Positions 46,701 to 58,769 are shown, numbered from the stretch's first letter. The stretch is DNA of 64,000 bases from Ochromonas danica (GCA_015146655.1 VKHL01000049.1:122475-186474); one strand, 5' to 3'. Made by a program: numbers and translations. The notes: generated by a model from the sequence alone, not told the origin.

Positions 46701-49700
46701 CACTGCAGGTGTGGTTGAGACAAGAGTTGGAGCAACAGTGCTTGTGGCAGGAGTGGTTGATGACCAACCCATCCACGCTATCCACCCGCCACTACCAGAA
46801 GATTGCTCACCGTTTTCATTGGACTGATGAGTATTGCCCGCTCCACCTCCACCAACTACACCTGCAGTCGATGCACCAGCTCCTGTTGATGTACCAGCAG
46901 GATGATCCTTGCAACTGATGCCATAGGACAAGGACTGACGTCGAATCTGGCTATTGGATGCAGTGGTAACAGGCATTGTCTTTGTACTTGAGGAGTCGTC
47001 AAAAAACGTCAGAAATCCCTGAGACAACTCGAAGGTCCATGTTCTCTTTCTCTGTCCCTTTATCCTCACAGTCGTTTTCTTCTGTGCACTATCTGGTTTC
47101 TCTCCTTTCAGCTCTTCCTCAGTCGTGAGGACGAAAGCAGTAGAGAGAAAGGAGAGAGAGGAAGGTAGAGCACCTCTTGTAGCTGACCAGCACAAGAACA
47201 GGAAGATCAACTGCCAGGAAGATTCGTCCAAGAAGACATTACAAAGACTTTGAGAAGAGCCAGGAAGCAGCAGTGAGAGGAAGACCTTCCAGGTCAGTTC
47301 TCCTTTAATCAATGAACTTTCCGACCAATCTAACACATCAGTCGATGTCCCAGTACCATTTCCTCCCACTCGATCAATATCAACAAATAGCTTCTTTGGT
47401 AGCGACTTCATAGACTGACTTCCTTGATCAAGACCACCACTACCAATGCCACCATCCTTAGTTGTTGTTTGTAAAAGGTTTGCAGTATGGGCAGCTGCTA
47501 ATGCAAGCAGGTCATGACCAGTTTCATTCCGCCAATTTTCATAAGCAGAGCGATTCGAGAGAATATATTGACGCGCCGGAACAGTATACGCTTTAATGAC
47601 TCGACGACGACTGTTAACCATCAGACGACAGGCCTGCCAAACTTGCATTTTCCACGCTCTAAACAAACCATTACCATATCGCACATTAGCAACGGAAGCA
47701 GCGTTAAATTGAGGAGATGGTTTTGGAACAGTAAACAATGAAAAATACCTGCAGAAAGTTTTGGCAAATCCAACATGTGTACATGCAGCAAAGAATTGCC
47801 AATAGCCTTGTAATAATCTGCACATTAACAAACACACTACATTGGTTAACTATTAATATGAAATTGGAAACCAAGTAGACCCACCTCATTAGCCAAATAT
47901 CATCCAAACTCTCCTTCCAAAGGCAGTTGATGGTTTCAATGATGGGCTTTGCTACCACACGAAACATATCTGTTTCATATGTCGAAATGATCAACTTCTC
48001 TCCTCTCTTCTGATTTGGCAGATGAAGTGGTTCCTCTGCTGGTACCTCTTCATTATTGGTACTAACAGCTATATCACTGCTCTGTGTGACCACCACAAGT
48101 TCACTTGTAGCTTCTTTCATCAATGTTTCTGAAGGTGGAGGTGGAAGTGGGGGTGTGATGGAGGCGATGGCATCCGTGGCTGCAGAGGAGGAAGAAGGAA
48201 GAGATTGTCGCCGTCGTCGTTGTTGTTGCTGCTGGTGATGATGCTGTTTTTCAATCAACTTACCCCACACCACAGGATCTGTAATGTCAACCTGTTGCTG
48301 ACTCGCAACATGATCAGCGTCAACTTGTATGGGTCTGTTTTGGATCTCATCGTAGAGGTTAGACAGATACTCACGTGGGAGATCTTTTCCGTCATTAATC
48401 CCACGATTATTCCGAATGAATTCCTCTTTCGTCATCTTCTTATTGACCGGAATCTGAGGATTGTGTAAGTCCGTGTTGAGCATGATCGTTGAGAAGGAAA
48501 GAATGAAAGCAGCATCTGCTGAAGCGAAAGGACGATTATCTCCTAACTGACTATAGTAATGCTTGGAAAATGCTTCCATAATCCTATCGATACACTGAGC
48601 TTCACCCGGAAGACGAAAGCTACTAAGGAAGAGTCGTAGTGCTTTATCAAATGCACTATTACTCTCGTCTACCATTCAAACACAACAAACAAGTTGAGAG
48701 TCACTCAGCAGATTCAACAATGGACAAATTGATCCTTTGCTTACCCGAAAAATCAAACGTCTCAACGTATTCACGTAGAACATGAGCATGGAACGGGAAA
48801 AGATGTGCAGGTCCTTTGCTAATGAACTCTCCAATAGGAGCTTTCCCTAGTCCTGTAGTATACCTTAGAAAATGAGCCAATGTCACTGCATCAATTAGTC
48901 TTGAGGGTTCATTGGCTACTTCAATGACCATCACAGAATCAGCTGGTTGAAAGGTTGTGGTGGATGAAGAAGGGTTAGCTTGTAAGATACCAGCCTCCAG
49001 TGCAGAACGAATCCAATCCTCTTTTAATGGTTTCTGATTAAACAAATCCATGATCTGACGAAGCTTGCGTTTCATTTGTTTCTTCTTTCGAAGAGCCTAA
49101 CAAAGACAATCCCATGCATTTACATAAGCAACAGAGACAAAGAGAATGGGAATGGGAATGGGGAATCGCACCTCAGCTGCTTTGACTTGTGCCTCTAGTA
49201 TAGCTCCAGTTCGTTCATTTTCACGGTCCACCCATGAAGCATGACTAGGACTTCTCTCGAATTGAGGCACGGAGTAGGTAGAGGAGTCATCGCCGGAGAG
49301 GATTGACCTGCAATCGGACATGGAAGGATGGCTGGTATAAGGAGACGGAGAACGAGCTTGAATTCTCGGCAATGCTCCCTCCTCCACTACGATTTCATCC
49401 ACTCCCTCTTGGAGATCTTCTTCAACTACTTCACTTAACTCAGGTTCCCAATTCTTCTCACACCACTGATCAACCTGGTTCTCGACATCATTTTCACCAT
49501 CTAGACTATGTGAAGCGAATAGACCAGTACGAGAAGTAATTGGACTATCTCTACCAATAATTGCATACAAAACAGCCATGAGTCCATCCCAGCTAAGTCT
49601 GTGCAATGTGCTTAGACGACCAGGTGTCTCACTAAGGTTCAGTGTGACTCTCTGACATAACATCTCCACAATACTCTCAAAGAGATTCGAGCAGTTGACA

Positions 49701-50905
49701 TCACAATCATAGTTTAGATATAGATCTTGAAGAACCCATGGTTCACGACAGAAGTCCACCAAGGATTCCAAGACTAGCTCTTCTCTAGCTGTGAAGGTAT
49801 TTTGTTTTAATAATCGCAAATGGACAGAAGACAAAAACACTTCCAATTGCACCTTCATATGATCTTTAATATAAAGAAACAAATGAAAGATTACACGTAA
49901 TGAAGTAGAAAAGATCGCTAAATCTTCTGATTGACTTGATCGTAAGAGATGACGACAAAGATCATCACTTAGCATAGCCACGACTTGATCAATTTCATTT
50001 AATGCTTTTCCACCTGCTTCCAAGGCAATATTAATCAAATAGAGAATAAAAGGTAAATGCTCTGCAGAAGTTTTCGGTGTATCGAGCATATCTGCAAGAA
50101 CTCGCATGACCTTCAAAAGCATAACAATGACTCCTGTAGTCGATGACAATAAAGTCTCTTCAGAATAATCAGCTAAAATCTTTTGTTTATTATTAGAAGG
50201 TGAACCAACAAGAAGTGAAGCCATGACTTTCATTCGAGCATGGACCATAGGAGCACGATTAAAGATGGTTAATGTCAGATGTACTAACGCTGTTTCTGCT
50301 TCTGATTTCAATATCTTCGATGCACGATAATGACTGTGAATAGACACACAGGTTGAGAAGATCTCCCAAGCTGAATGTACTGTCAACTCATCTGAGGCAT
50401 GACAATGAAAGCATAAAGCTGATAACTCTAAAATTTTCATCAAAATCAACTCATCAGATTCCCAATCTGTTTCTTCGAATACACAATGTGCAATACCATG
50501 AGCCACTAAGGTCATAGCATTCCGAATATTGGGATATTTACGATTGAAAAATCCATAGAGGGCAAATTTTGTTAAAGCATGTAAAGCGGCACTGGTGAGT
50601 GGACCATTAGCTTGAGAGGAAACTAACACATCATGGAAAGGTCGCAAATAGTGAACACAGTCAACTTCTTGGAGGTCATAGAGACCTTCTAGATATTCAT
50701 TCAAGCGACGGAAGCTTTGCAATAGTGGTTCTTCTTCTTCATAGAGAGTCAAATCACGATTATTACCATTACTAGAGGATAACATAAGTCCACGTCGACT
50801 GGAAGAAGATGCACGATTTGTAGACCATCGTGTATTTAAACGCATTAAGGTAATCAAAGAATGAATCTCTCCTTTAATACAAGGAACTCCATGGGTAATC
50901 TCCAT
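43737..50905 (-). CDS. GBF1: Large ARF guanine-nucleotide exchange factor, GBF1/GNOM type (Sec7 domain)
   Basis: Golgi/endosomal GEF that loads GTP on ARF for COPI coat recruitment. Five minus-strand exons, 49172-50905, 48745-49096, 47885-48668, 45433-47817 and 43737-45387, give about 2301 residues with matching phases. I start at ATG 50905 (MEITHGVPCIKGEIHSL) because it aligns with the GBF1 N-terminus; the frame is open 30 codons upstream. Blocks: LLQSFRRLNEYL, VHYLRPFHDVLVSSQANGPL (DCB), KILELSALCFH, HUS region, then Sec7 (about 600-800) with FRLPGEAQCIDR, catalytic Glu about 718, and DAAFILSFSTIMLNTDLHNP. C-terminal HDS regions are interspersed with Ser/Gly/Gln-rich inserts, which explains the length above the 1450-1860 usual. 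GTATTT at 47748 is not used as a donor. Confidence 0.92.
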
Positions 50906-51177
50906 GGTCAACAGGAACTTCTCTTCCTTTCTTTCTTGCTTGGTTTGTTCCTTTCCTTTTCCTTTCCAAAGCCAAAAACAAAAGCAGCAGATCATCGATT
51001 ACTACCAACCCCGCGCAATCACCACTTAAGTTAATTCTCGCGCACTGTTAACTTAATAGGGCATCAATACAGCATCAAGTACAGCAATGAATCTGAACGG
51101 CCAATCAAACAAGTCCGAAGTCGGAAGTCTGGATGTTTGAAGTCAAGACAAGGGGTGTTTGATTGAGAAGCAAGCTA
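50906..51177. promoter_or_regulatory. Divergent promoter region ARF-GEF / sedolisin
   Basis: 272 bp between divergent start codons, with AACTTAA/TTAAGTTAA-like motifs near 51027 and 51050. Similar TTAAGTTAA motifs occur upstream of ACAD8. Confidence 0.4.
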
Positions 51178-53802
51178 ATGGTATCACATTCAAATTCCAA
51201 GATGAAGCATCTTGCACAGACTTGTCTCTTTGTACTATCTTCTTGTCTTTTCTTCTTCTTCTCCTTCTTCTTCCATGTGGTGGACGGCAAGAAGGTTGTT
51301 CCAATGAGAAGCCTATCTGATCATATGAAAGCAATGGTGAAGAAGGGTGATCGTGTTGCGGGTAATCACAAGCATCATGTGATCTTCGCACTCCCTGAGA
51401 ATAACCTGGACTACCTGGAAGACTATTTGCATCACGTGTCTGACCCTCGAGATCCTCTATATGGAAAGCATCTCACAAGAGAAGAAGTGGGTGAGTTGAC
51501 TCGTAATACAGTCGCATCGGAAGGTCTCTTGACCTATTTGCGTGAGGTAAACTGTACCATCACACGGAGATCCTTCTATGATGAGTATATCGAAGTAGAA
51601 GCCGATGTGTCTGTGTGGGAAGAACTGTTTGACACTCACTTCCATGAATATCATCTTCCGGCAATTCGCTCGGAAACACATGCTGACTACGAGTCTATGC
51701 TAAGTCGTCCTATTCGTACTGTGGGAGCTGAAAACTATTCACTTCCTGAAATATTAGTTCCTCATGTTGATGCTGTTTTCAATATCGTGGATGTTATGCC
51801 ACCAATCCCTGTGGGAAGAGTCGAGAGAATCATGAATAACAAAAATAATGTATCCTCTGATATGGTCATTATGGATGGTATGGTCCGTCCAAGCCTTTTG
51901 AACTCCTTCTATCACACTGATCCCAGTTATGGTAGTTCACAAACAAGCCAAGCTGTCTATGCTTCCTTGGGGCAGTTTATGAGTCCTGCTGATTTGCTTA
52001 AATTTCAAAAGGCATTTTCTGTTCCTGTTCAGAATATTACTGCTAACATTGGCGGACATGTATTCGACCTGGTGTGTAGAGCGAATATGTATAATTGTAT
52101 TGAAGGCAATTTGGATGTTCAATATATTATGGCCACTGGACAGAACGTTCCCACTACCTATTACTACAGTGATGCCAACACCTGGGCAAAATTTTTATTG
52201 AATGTGGCAAGCATGTCTAATCCTCCGAATGTTATAAGTATCAGTTATGGGAGTGATGAGGCCAATGTTTCACCCGACACTCTTACAAAATTTAATATCC
52301 AAGCAGTTAAACTTGGGGTTATGGGTGTAACTTTGGTTACTTCCAGTGGTGACGACGGAGTCGCAGGATATTACTATCGGACTGGTTACTATAAAAACTG
52401 CGCTTATCGTACTCAGTTCCCTGCTTCCTCTCCATATGTTGTGACGGTTGGGGCCACAATGGGCCCTGAAAGTCGCAAAGCAGAAGCTGCGTGTTCTAGT
52501 CGATCAGGTGGTCGCATCACGAGTGGTGGTGGCTTTTCGCAGGTCTTTCCTGCGTTTTCTTTTCAATCGTCCAGTATTGCCAACTATATAGCTTTAGCCA
52601 ACCCGCCAAGCGGCTTTGCAACTTCAGGAAGAGCTTATCCAGATGTTTCGTTGTTGGGCAACAACTACCAAATCTATATTGGTGGTGCCATCGCACTCGT
52701 CTCTGGCACATCTGCTTCTACTCCTGTCTTTGCTGGCATGATATCTTTGATCAATGCTGCAAGACGTGCAAGAAATCTTCCATTTTTGGGCTGGATGAAT
52801 CCACTTCTTTATACGTACAGTGACAGCTTTGTCAACGATATCACTGTGGGGGATAACCGCTGCACTGCCTTTGCTTCAAAGTGCTGTCCAATTGGCTTCG
52901 ACGCGACAGCAGGATGGGATCCTGTGACAGGCTTGGGTTCGGTTGATTTCAGCAAGTTGTTGTCGTTGGCACTTAGTGTTGCGAGTGCCAACTATACTTC
53001 CGCTCAAACAACTTCCCCAACCCAGCTTCCCACAAATGCACCCACAAGTGCACCTACTATCAATACAGAAAATGAGCTCTCATTCTCCTCAATTATGACC
53101 TTATCAAACCTTACTAAAACCTCTTTATCAAATGCAGAGGAGCAAGCTTTTATTGATAGCTTTGCCAAGGTGCTAGCACTTGACATATCCTATGTCACTC
53201 TCTCCAATATAAAGTTTATCATTTCTTCTTCGGAAAGCAATGTCAGTGGTGCTTCCTATTCCCTTCGAAACCCTTCTCAAAAGAGTCCTTTTGCACTTTC
53301 TCCTCGACCTGTGATTGCAGGTCAACTAACAGTCAGGATTTCCTTGCCTTTATCTAATTTCCCTCAATACCACAATCAAAGTGGCGTGCTATATAGCGAT
53401 CTCACTTCTCTTCTGAGACGTAGTGTGAAAGCAGGGCATTTCATGGAAGAATTTTCATCTCTTCTGCCAAAACTCGCACCTGCATCTCCTTTGACAAACG
53501 CCACAGTTAGTGGGCTTCAATTTACTTCAGGAACAATCAGTCAAGCTCCTGGCTCTATTTTACAACCTTGCTCTGATCAAATGTCTGAAGATAATGGAGA
53601 TTCTGTCTCTCTAACCATCTTCACATTGACAACAGTTCTGTGTTCGTTTGGCTGTCTTGTGATTGGAGCTTTGCTTGCTATAGCTGCCATGAAGCTCTTC
53701 TTCAAGAACTCTTCCCATATTGAAGTACGAGATTTGGAGGAATCTCCTGCTAAACCTCCTTGTGATGAATTGGAGGAGTCTGCTGTTATTGTCTCCTTGT
53801 GA
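51178..53802 (+). CDS. Sedolisin (S53) serine-carboxyl peptidase with C-terminal membrane anchor, TPP1-like
   Basis: An intronless gene of 874 residues from ATG 51178 (ATG 51202 is an alternative closer to the signal peptide core LFVLSSCLFFFFSFFFHVVD). The propeptide domain (about 40-180) includes HHVIFALPENNLDYLEDYL and DPRDPLYGKHLTREEV, typical of the S53 pro-kumamolisin fold. In the catalytic domain, EGNLDVQYIM supplies the Glu and Asp, TSSGDDGVAG the oxyanion region and SGTSASTPVFAGM the nucleophilic Ser. FVNDITVGDNRC and GFDATAGWDPVTGLG form the calcium site. After about residue 620 comes a 200-residue extension, then one transmembrane helix (FTLTTVLCSFGCLVIGALLA) and an acidic cytosolic tail. 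A lysosome-like or cell-surface tripeptidyl or endopeptidase is expected. The membrane anchor is unusual for S53. Confidence 0.93.
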   Translation: MVSHSNSKMKHLAQTCLFVLSSCLFFFFSFFFHVVDGKKVVPMRSLSDHMKAMVKKGDRVAGNHKHHVIFALPENNLDYLEDYLHHVSDPRDPLYGKHLTREEVGELTRNTVASEGLLTYLREVNCTITRRSFYDEYIEVEADVSVWEELFDTHFHEYHLPAIRSETHADYESMLSRPIRTVGAENYSLPEILVPHVDAVFNIVDVMPPIPVGRVERIMNNKNNVSSDMVIMDGMVRPSLLNSFYHTDPSYGSSQTSQAVYASLGQFMSPADLLKFQKAFSVPVQNITANIGGHVFDLVCRANMYNCIEGNLDVQYIMATGQNVPTTYYYSDANTWAKFLLNVASMSNPPNVISISYGSDEANVSPDTLTKFNIQAVKLGVMGVTLVTSSGDDGVAGYYYRTGYYKNCAYRTQFPASSPYVVTVGATMGPESRKAEAACSSRSGGRITSGGGFSQVFPAFSFQSSSIANYIALANPPSGFATSGRAYPDVSLLGNNYQIYIGGAIALVSGTSASTPVFAGMISLINAARRARNLPFLGWMNPLLYTYSDSFVNDITVGDNRCTAFASKCCPIGFDATAGWDPVTGLGSVDFSKLLSLALSVASANYTSAQTTSPTQLPTNAPTSAPTINTENELSFSSIMTLSNLTKTSLSNAEEQAFIDSFAKVLALDISYVTLSNIKFIISSSESNVSGASYSLRNPSQKSPFALSPRPVIAGQLTVRISLPLSNFPQYHNQSGVLYSDLTSLLRRSVKAGHFMEEFSSLLPKLAPASPLTNATVSGLQFTSGTISQAPGSILQPCSDQMSEDNGDSVSLTIFTLTTVLCSFGCLVIGALLAIAAMKLFFKNSSHIEVRDLEESPAKPPCDELEESAVIVSL

Positions 53803-54296
53803 TTCAAGCATTACAGATGAAGACACTTTCTCTGTCTGAGAAAGTAGCTTTATTATTTGCATTTTTAATTATTGTTGTATTATCTTCTTTTCAAGTGTCA
53901 TGCCATGCCTGTTCGAACATTGGCTTTATGTGTTGATTTTCAATTCCTGCTGCTTGGTGATATTTGCTTTCTTAGTGGATCACGACGTACTAGCCTACAT
54001 GTTTAATGTTGGGTATTGTATTTCACCCTGGATCCAAAGCGACGATGCTTCCTCTATGGTCCCATACTCTAATTTTACATAATATTCAATTCATTGTCTG
54101 TGTAACTCTGAAATGTGAACAATGATATTTTTAATAAAATAAAGAAATGGATAAGTGGTGTTCCTTTTATTCTATATAAACATTGCCTAGGTAAACCTCC
54201 AATAAAAGATGTTGAGATGTATCTTGTGTACCCCACAGACTCTTTCACCGCGGTTGGCAACTTCAACGTAGAAAGCACAATCTGTTTGGAGAACAA
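53803..54296. other. Intergenic, sedolisin 3' flank
   Basis: About 490 bp, AT-rich. A stretch near 54196-54285 stays open in frame into the ARF-GEF fragment but is not itself recognised. Confidence 0.4.
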
Positions 54297-54778
54297 ATTA
54301 ATGATGGGCAAAGATCTCCCACATGAGTATCTGTCTAACCTCTACGATGACATCCAAAACAGACCCATACAAGTTGACGCTGATCATGTTGCGAGTCAGC
54401 AACAGGTTGACATTACAGATCCTGTGGTGTGGGGTAAGTTGATTGAAAAACAGCATCATCACCAGCAGCAACAACAAAGACGACGGCGACAATCTCTTCC
54501 TTCTTCCTCCTCTGCAGCCACGGATGCCATCGCCTTCACCACCTTCTGAAGCATTGATGAAAGAAGCGACAAGTGGTCACACAGAGTAGTGATATAGCTG
54601 TTAGTACCAATAATGAAGAGATGTCAGCAGAGGAACATCTTCATCTGCCAAATCAGAAGAGAGGAAAGAAGTTGATCATTTCGACATATGAAACAGATAT
54701 GTTTCGTGTGGTAGCAAAGCCCATCATTGAAACCATCGACTGCATTTGGAAGGAGAGCTTGGAAGATATTTGGCTAAT
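54297..54778 (+). pseudogene. Inverted duplicate of an ARF-GEF exon 3 segment
   Basis: Encodes GKDLPHEYLSNLYDDIQNRP, DADHVASQQQVDITDPVVWG, the His/Gln run, RRRRQSLPSSSSAATDAIA, then after internal deletions QSSDIAVSTNNEEMSAEEHL and ISTYETDMFRVVAKPIIETI up to DIWLI. This copies the minus-strand ARF-GEF exon 3 (about 47887-48385) in the opposite orientation, about 6 kb away. The junctions are near ATTAATGA and TTGGCTAAT. The right break is within three bases of the exon 3 donor, and no intron sequence follows. Deletions in the SITPPLPPPP stretch shift the frame. No catalytic part of Sec7 is included, so a function as protein is very unlikely. Confidence 0.93.
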
Positions 54779-55491
54779 AGCGATATTTGGCCAGCTGATA
54801 GCGAGAAGATTTCTTCTTTTCTCACTCATCTTCTTCTATCATGAAATCCAGAGAAGCGAGATTACAGAAACGAATAATATTGTTGCAGTTTCTGGAGCAT
54901 CAACGGGAAGGTTGAATAGCTGGAGGTATTCTTGCTGACGTCCAATACGCTGCATGTTGAAGGAATGTCTGGGGTTCACTCCGTCTGGGTGGTTCCTTCA
55001 TTTGACTCAACACTGACCCGATCCGCAATCCGGATATTCACACTGGACATAACGAAGGGCGACCTTGTGACTAACCGCTTCAAAATTAATTTCAATCTCG
55101 AAGGGGACACAAAGTGGATTGTTCTACTACAGCCAGCACTTGAAACACATGTCCTCCAAGCATGAGAGATGGTGTTTGCGCAATGTAGCCTGATTAGCAG
55201 GAGGGTTTGAGCGGACATGACTTAAGTTGTGTGGCCCATCTGCAATGCCTTATTTCAGGTTTGAATTGGTGGAGAGTTTGCCAGTCTATTCCCAATGGAC
55301 GTGTAAGACCCTCTTCCATAGCCCTTCCTATTGATATTTTGGTTTCATACAGCCAAACCTTCCAGAACTTCCCACATTACCCAAAGTCTCAAATTCTCAT
55401 TTCAAACCCCCTATCGCCTCTTATCAACAACCAACCAGTCTTTCTTTCATGTCGTCAAGTGTCCAGTGTCTGTGATTAGGTAGACTGATGA
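54779..55491. other. Intergenic, unassigned
   Basis: About 700 bp before the LRR gene. Several ORFs of 75-90 codons overlap in both directions, none with a recognisable motif. It could hold decayed insertion sequence, but I cannot support this. Confidence 0.35.
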
Positions 55492-57180
55492 ATGGATCTT
55501 TCTGCCCGACAAAAGACGTGGAAGATGATCTTTGATTTAACACATGATATTCTACGTTGTATCTTACAACATTGGTTAGATTGGAAAGATATCTCACACT
55601 GGGATCAAGCTTGTCTTGGTCTCAGTCGATCAGAATGGTTGACTGCCTTAACTGGTCTGACAACAGAATCTCTACAAATTCATCATCCATTCTTCTTTCC
55701 ATGGTTACAAAAACGTAAAATCTTTTTAAGAAATATTGAAATAACTTCACCTGAGATTGAAGACTTTCTGTCTTTTGATCAAAAGGCTTATGATATTATT
55801 CAACAATTAACTGTTATGTCTTCCCGATCAGAACAAAATGCTTTACAACATAAGACCTTCTTACAAAAGCTATCTACATTCTTAGATAATTGTCATAATA
55901 TGGAAGCTATAGGATTTTATGATTTTATTCATTTACAAGATAATACCTTAGCCAAATTAATTGGTGATCATATTGCCAAGTTAAAGAAGATGGAATTAAA
56001 TCATGTTCATCTTGGATATGATGTCCTCTTTATCATTCTCTCAAGATATGCTTCTACATTGAAGGAACTGGCTCTTATTGATTGTAATTATTGTCTTGAG
56101 ACGATCTTGACTATTCTGCAGAAGTCTGCTCTCGCTCTGCGTGTGCTAACTTTGCGTGTTGACAATGTCTCCCCAAGAGAAACCAAAGACCTACTCTTGT
56201 CATATCTCACTTCCTTTGGCACAGCGTTAGAATCGCTATCTATGGCTAATCTTCCCAGAGAAGAGCTGTTGGTGACGGAGGAACTAGTTCAGTCTATCTT
56301 GAGTCTATGCCCTTCCTTGTCTTCTTTGAGCTTGTTGGACTCTCACTGTGAAGAAGGGAATTTCCATCCCATTGGCTTCAGATTTCTTTCGGGGCTCTTT
56401 CGCTCTTTCCCAAGACTCAAGAGAATTGGTGCGAGAGATGTGGACATCCATGTGATGGAAAAGGAACGGCAAGTGACATTCGATTATGGCAATGAATCCT
56501 CCTTGCAAGAGGAATGCCTTTCCTGCTTGCTTCATCTGCTCAAGGATGGCTATGCGTTGAGCTTCAGTGTGAGTCATGGACAAGTGGAGAATGACATGTT
56601 CAGCCTGATCATCGATAAACTCAGCCCATATCTGGTGAGTTTCAGAGGCTGTGTCCCCAACATCACTGACGAGCTATTCGAAGAGATGGTAAAGAAGTGT
56701 CAGCGTTTGGAAAAGTTGGTGATCGACAACACAGGAGTTTCCTGCACTTTGTCAGACAAGGCATTAGAGGCCATCGCGAAACATCGACGAGCCTTGAAAG
56801 AGTTGTCGTTGTCATTCGGTGACTTTTCTCCAGACCAATTCACTGATCAAAAGATCAGTGAACTGCTAATCGCATGCAAGTCTTTGGTCAACGTCACTCT
56901 TCCATTAGCAGGATGTGATAGTATTCGAGCTGTGACGAAGCTTCCTCGATTGGAATCATTTATCTTCAACCATGTCGACGAGAGTGAAGAAGATCTCAAC
57001 CACCTGCTTTTTCATGAAGACCTAAATTGGCCTGCATCCTTTCATGAAGGGGAAATAATCACAAATGATTATGACGCCACTTGTCATCTTTTTGTAGCCA
57101 GCGCCAAGAATCCAGCTAATCCTGCGCTCATGAAGGTGACCAGGTCAGATAATAATATCATTTATGTTGATGTCTATTAG
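55492..57180 (+). CDS. Leucine-rich-repeat protein with F-box-like N-terminus
   Basis: An unspliced ORF of 562 residues. Residues about 14-55 (DLTHDILRCILQHWLDWKDI, LGLSRSEWLTALTGL) resemble an F-box-like or SWIM-less N-cap helix pair. The rest contains irregular LRRs of the RNI/AMN1 type, for example LAKLIGDHIAKLKKMELNHV, YASTLKELALIDCN, ALRVLTLRV, LCPSLSSLSLLDS, CQRLEKLVIDNTG and HRRALKELSLSFGD. Such proteins often select substrates for SCF ubiquitin ligases, but the F-box match is weak. A Tyr/Asp-rich C-terminus (NDYDATCHLFVASAKN) has no recognised domain. ATG 55492 is the first in frame after a stop. Confidence 0.72.
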   Translation: MDLSARQKTWKMIFDLTHDILRCILQHWLDWKDISHWDQACLGLSRSEWLTALTGLTTESLQIHHPFFFPWLQKRKIFLRNIEITSPEIEDFLSFDQKAYDIIQQLTVMSSRSEQNALQHKTFLQKLSTFLDNCHNMEAIGFYDFIHLQDNTLAKLIGDHIAKLKKMELNHVHLGYDVLFIILSRYASTLKELALIDCNYCLETILTILQKSALALRVLTLRVDNVSPRETKDLLLSYLTSFGTALESLSMANLPREELLVTEELVQSILSLCPSLSSLSLLDSHCEEGNFHPIGFRFLSGLFRSFPRLKRIGARDVDIHVMEKERQVTFDYGNESSLQEECLSCLLHLLKDGYALSFSVSHGQVENDMFSLIIDKLSPYLVSFRGCVPNITDELFEEMVKKCQRLEKLVIDNTGVSCTLSDKALEAIAKHRRALKELSLSFGDFSPDQFTDQKISELLIACKSLVNVTLPLAGCDSIRAVTKLPRLESFIFNHVDESEEDLNHLLFHEDLNWPASFHEGEIITNDYDATCHLFVASAKNPANPALMKVTRSDNNIIYVDVY

Positions 57181-58769
57181 GGTATCGCTATTGCCCAAGG
57201 AGATAGAAAGCTATGGTCTGCCTTCATAGAGGCATCTACTGAGAAGAGGACGTGCGGGAGATTATAGAGACTGTCTACTATGATGCATGCACGTGCAATT
57301 GTATCGAAAGGGCTTCTTTTCGTGCAGCTTTCTTTCAAGGTGCTGTTAATTCGTCGTGGCCGTCAAAGACTTTTCTGAAATACAGAGGATGTCATGAAGA
57401 CTGGAAGCAGCCTTTCTTTTGTCTATACTTATCGTCACTGTAGTAGGCGCTGTCCAACTTATCGTCATGTGAGTGTATAAAATAGTATAGTATAGCAAAG
57501 TAATGCTGTGTTTAGAAATAACTAAAAATAGATACATCTAGCTTCCCTTTTAGGCATTATAGGACTTGAGGTCATACAAAAGGTCTAATCTCGTTTTCTG
57601 TGGATGGTTCGATAGACAGATTGAAGAACATAAATATTCATATCTCCATAGGAGTGGCTAAGATTCTTGGTGATAGTCAGTCACATTCATTTAAGAAGAA
57701 TGTCGTACGCGCCTAAAACGAATTTTAAAGGACAAATGCTTAAAATTCGTTAGTTTTGATGGATTTTGATGAAATTCTAGATCCAGGCAAGGAAACTGCT
57801 CTTGGGACAAAATGTTTATTGTCGATAACTTTTGATGTAATTAATATAATGCAATAATTTCAATTGCGTTTGATTCAGCATCTAAGTAAGAACATATTCA
57901 TCAAAAAAAGTATTCAAAACAATAATTTTTGCAATTGTATTTTCACCCATTCATAAAAAAAGTCAAGTGTATTCAAACTCCTACAACTTCATCAGGATCC
58001 CTCCTTTTCATGTTAAACAAGTTAATTTGGAAGTAAGACTGAGCATTCTTCACCGGATCTGAATCGATTAGTTACATGAGGCGTAATGATGCTGATATTC
58101 AGTTTTCAAAATCATATTAGTTTTTCTTTCCAAGTCGATTTACAGTCGTGTAACTTGCTTCCATTCGGCGGTAAAAAGATGATTGGCATCAGTTGGACAT
58201 GCTACATGTTTTGGGTACCCTCAATCGTCAATGTTGGAAGTCTTTTGGCTCTTAAATGCGAAAAGGTCTTTAACTTCTAACCTTTAAAGTAGTATTAGTG
58301 CGTGGGAAATGTGTGTAATACACTAAAAGTTGTGTAATTCACTCAGCGGAACTGACATTTCCTCATCATTTGATCTTCTTCAGACATTTGCTCGACATTC
58401 TATGAGGCATGTCTGCAATCCTTTTTAACCAGAGATAAAACGTGACTAGCACTACGAACAGACGCAGTTTGACGATTCATTGTTGACTGTGTCTTGCTAT
58501 ATCCCAGTTTTTGACGAATTTCAAAAAGCATTTTCAGATTTCAATTTTGAGGCTTCATTTGCAGATATTGCAAAGCAAACGCCGTTTCTCTGTTTTCTAT
58601 AGCCATTCAAATATATGGTCAAACTTTCAGCGAATTTAATGAAGTAGCCATTGAGAATTCTTCGAAAATGGTGAAAATAAAGAATGTCCCAACAGCAGTT
58701 TCCGCGGTGATACGCAAAAGATCCAAAAGGTAAAAAACCCACCCAATTTCACCCATTTCCTTAATTTAA
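57181..58769. other. Gene-poor AT-rich region with decayed sequence
   Basis: About 1.6 kb with no supported gene. An 11-bp inverted repeat (AACGAATTTTA / TAAAATTCGTT) lies at about 57718-57753. At 58350-58520 the minus strand reads like a decayed coding segment (LGYSKTQSTMNRQTASVRSA), possibly from a transposon, but it has stops and I could not name it. Confidence 0.4.

Noticed and set aside
47748-47760. GTATTTTTC as a donor in the ARF-GEF gene after TFCR
   Set aside because: No suitable acceptor nearby, and the frame continues open with plausible coding sequence for 794 codons.
58086-58280. 64-codon ORF with Phe/Trp-rich product
   Set aside because: No recognisable domain, AT-rich region with many stops; not supported as a gene.
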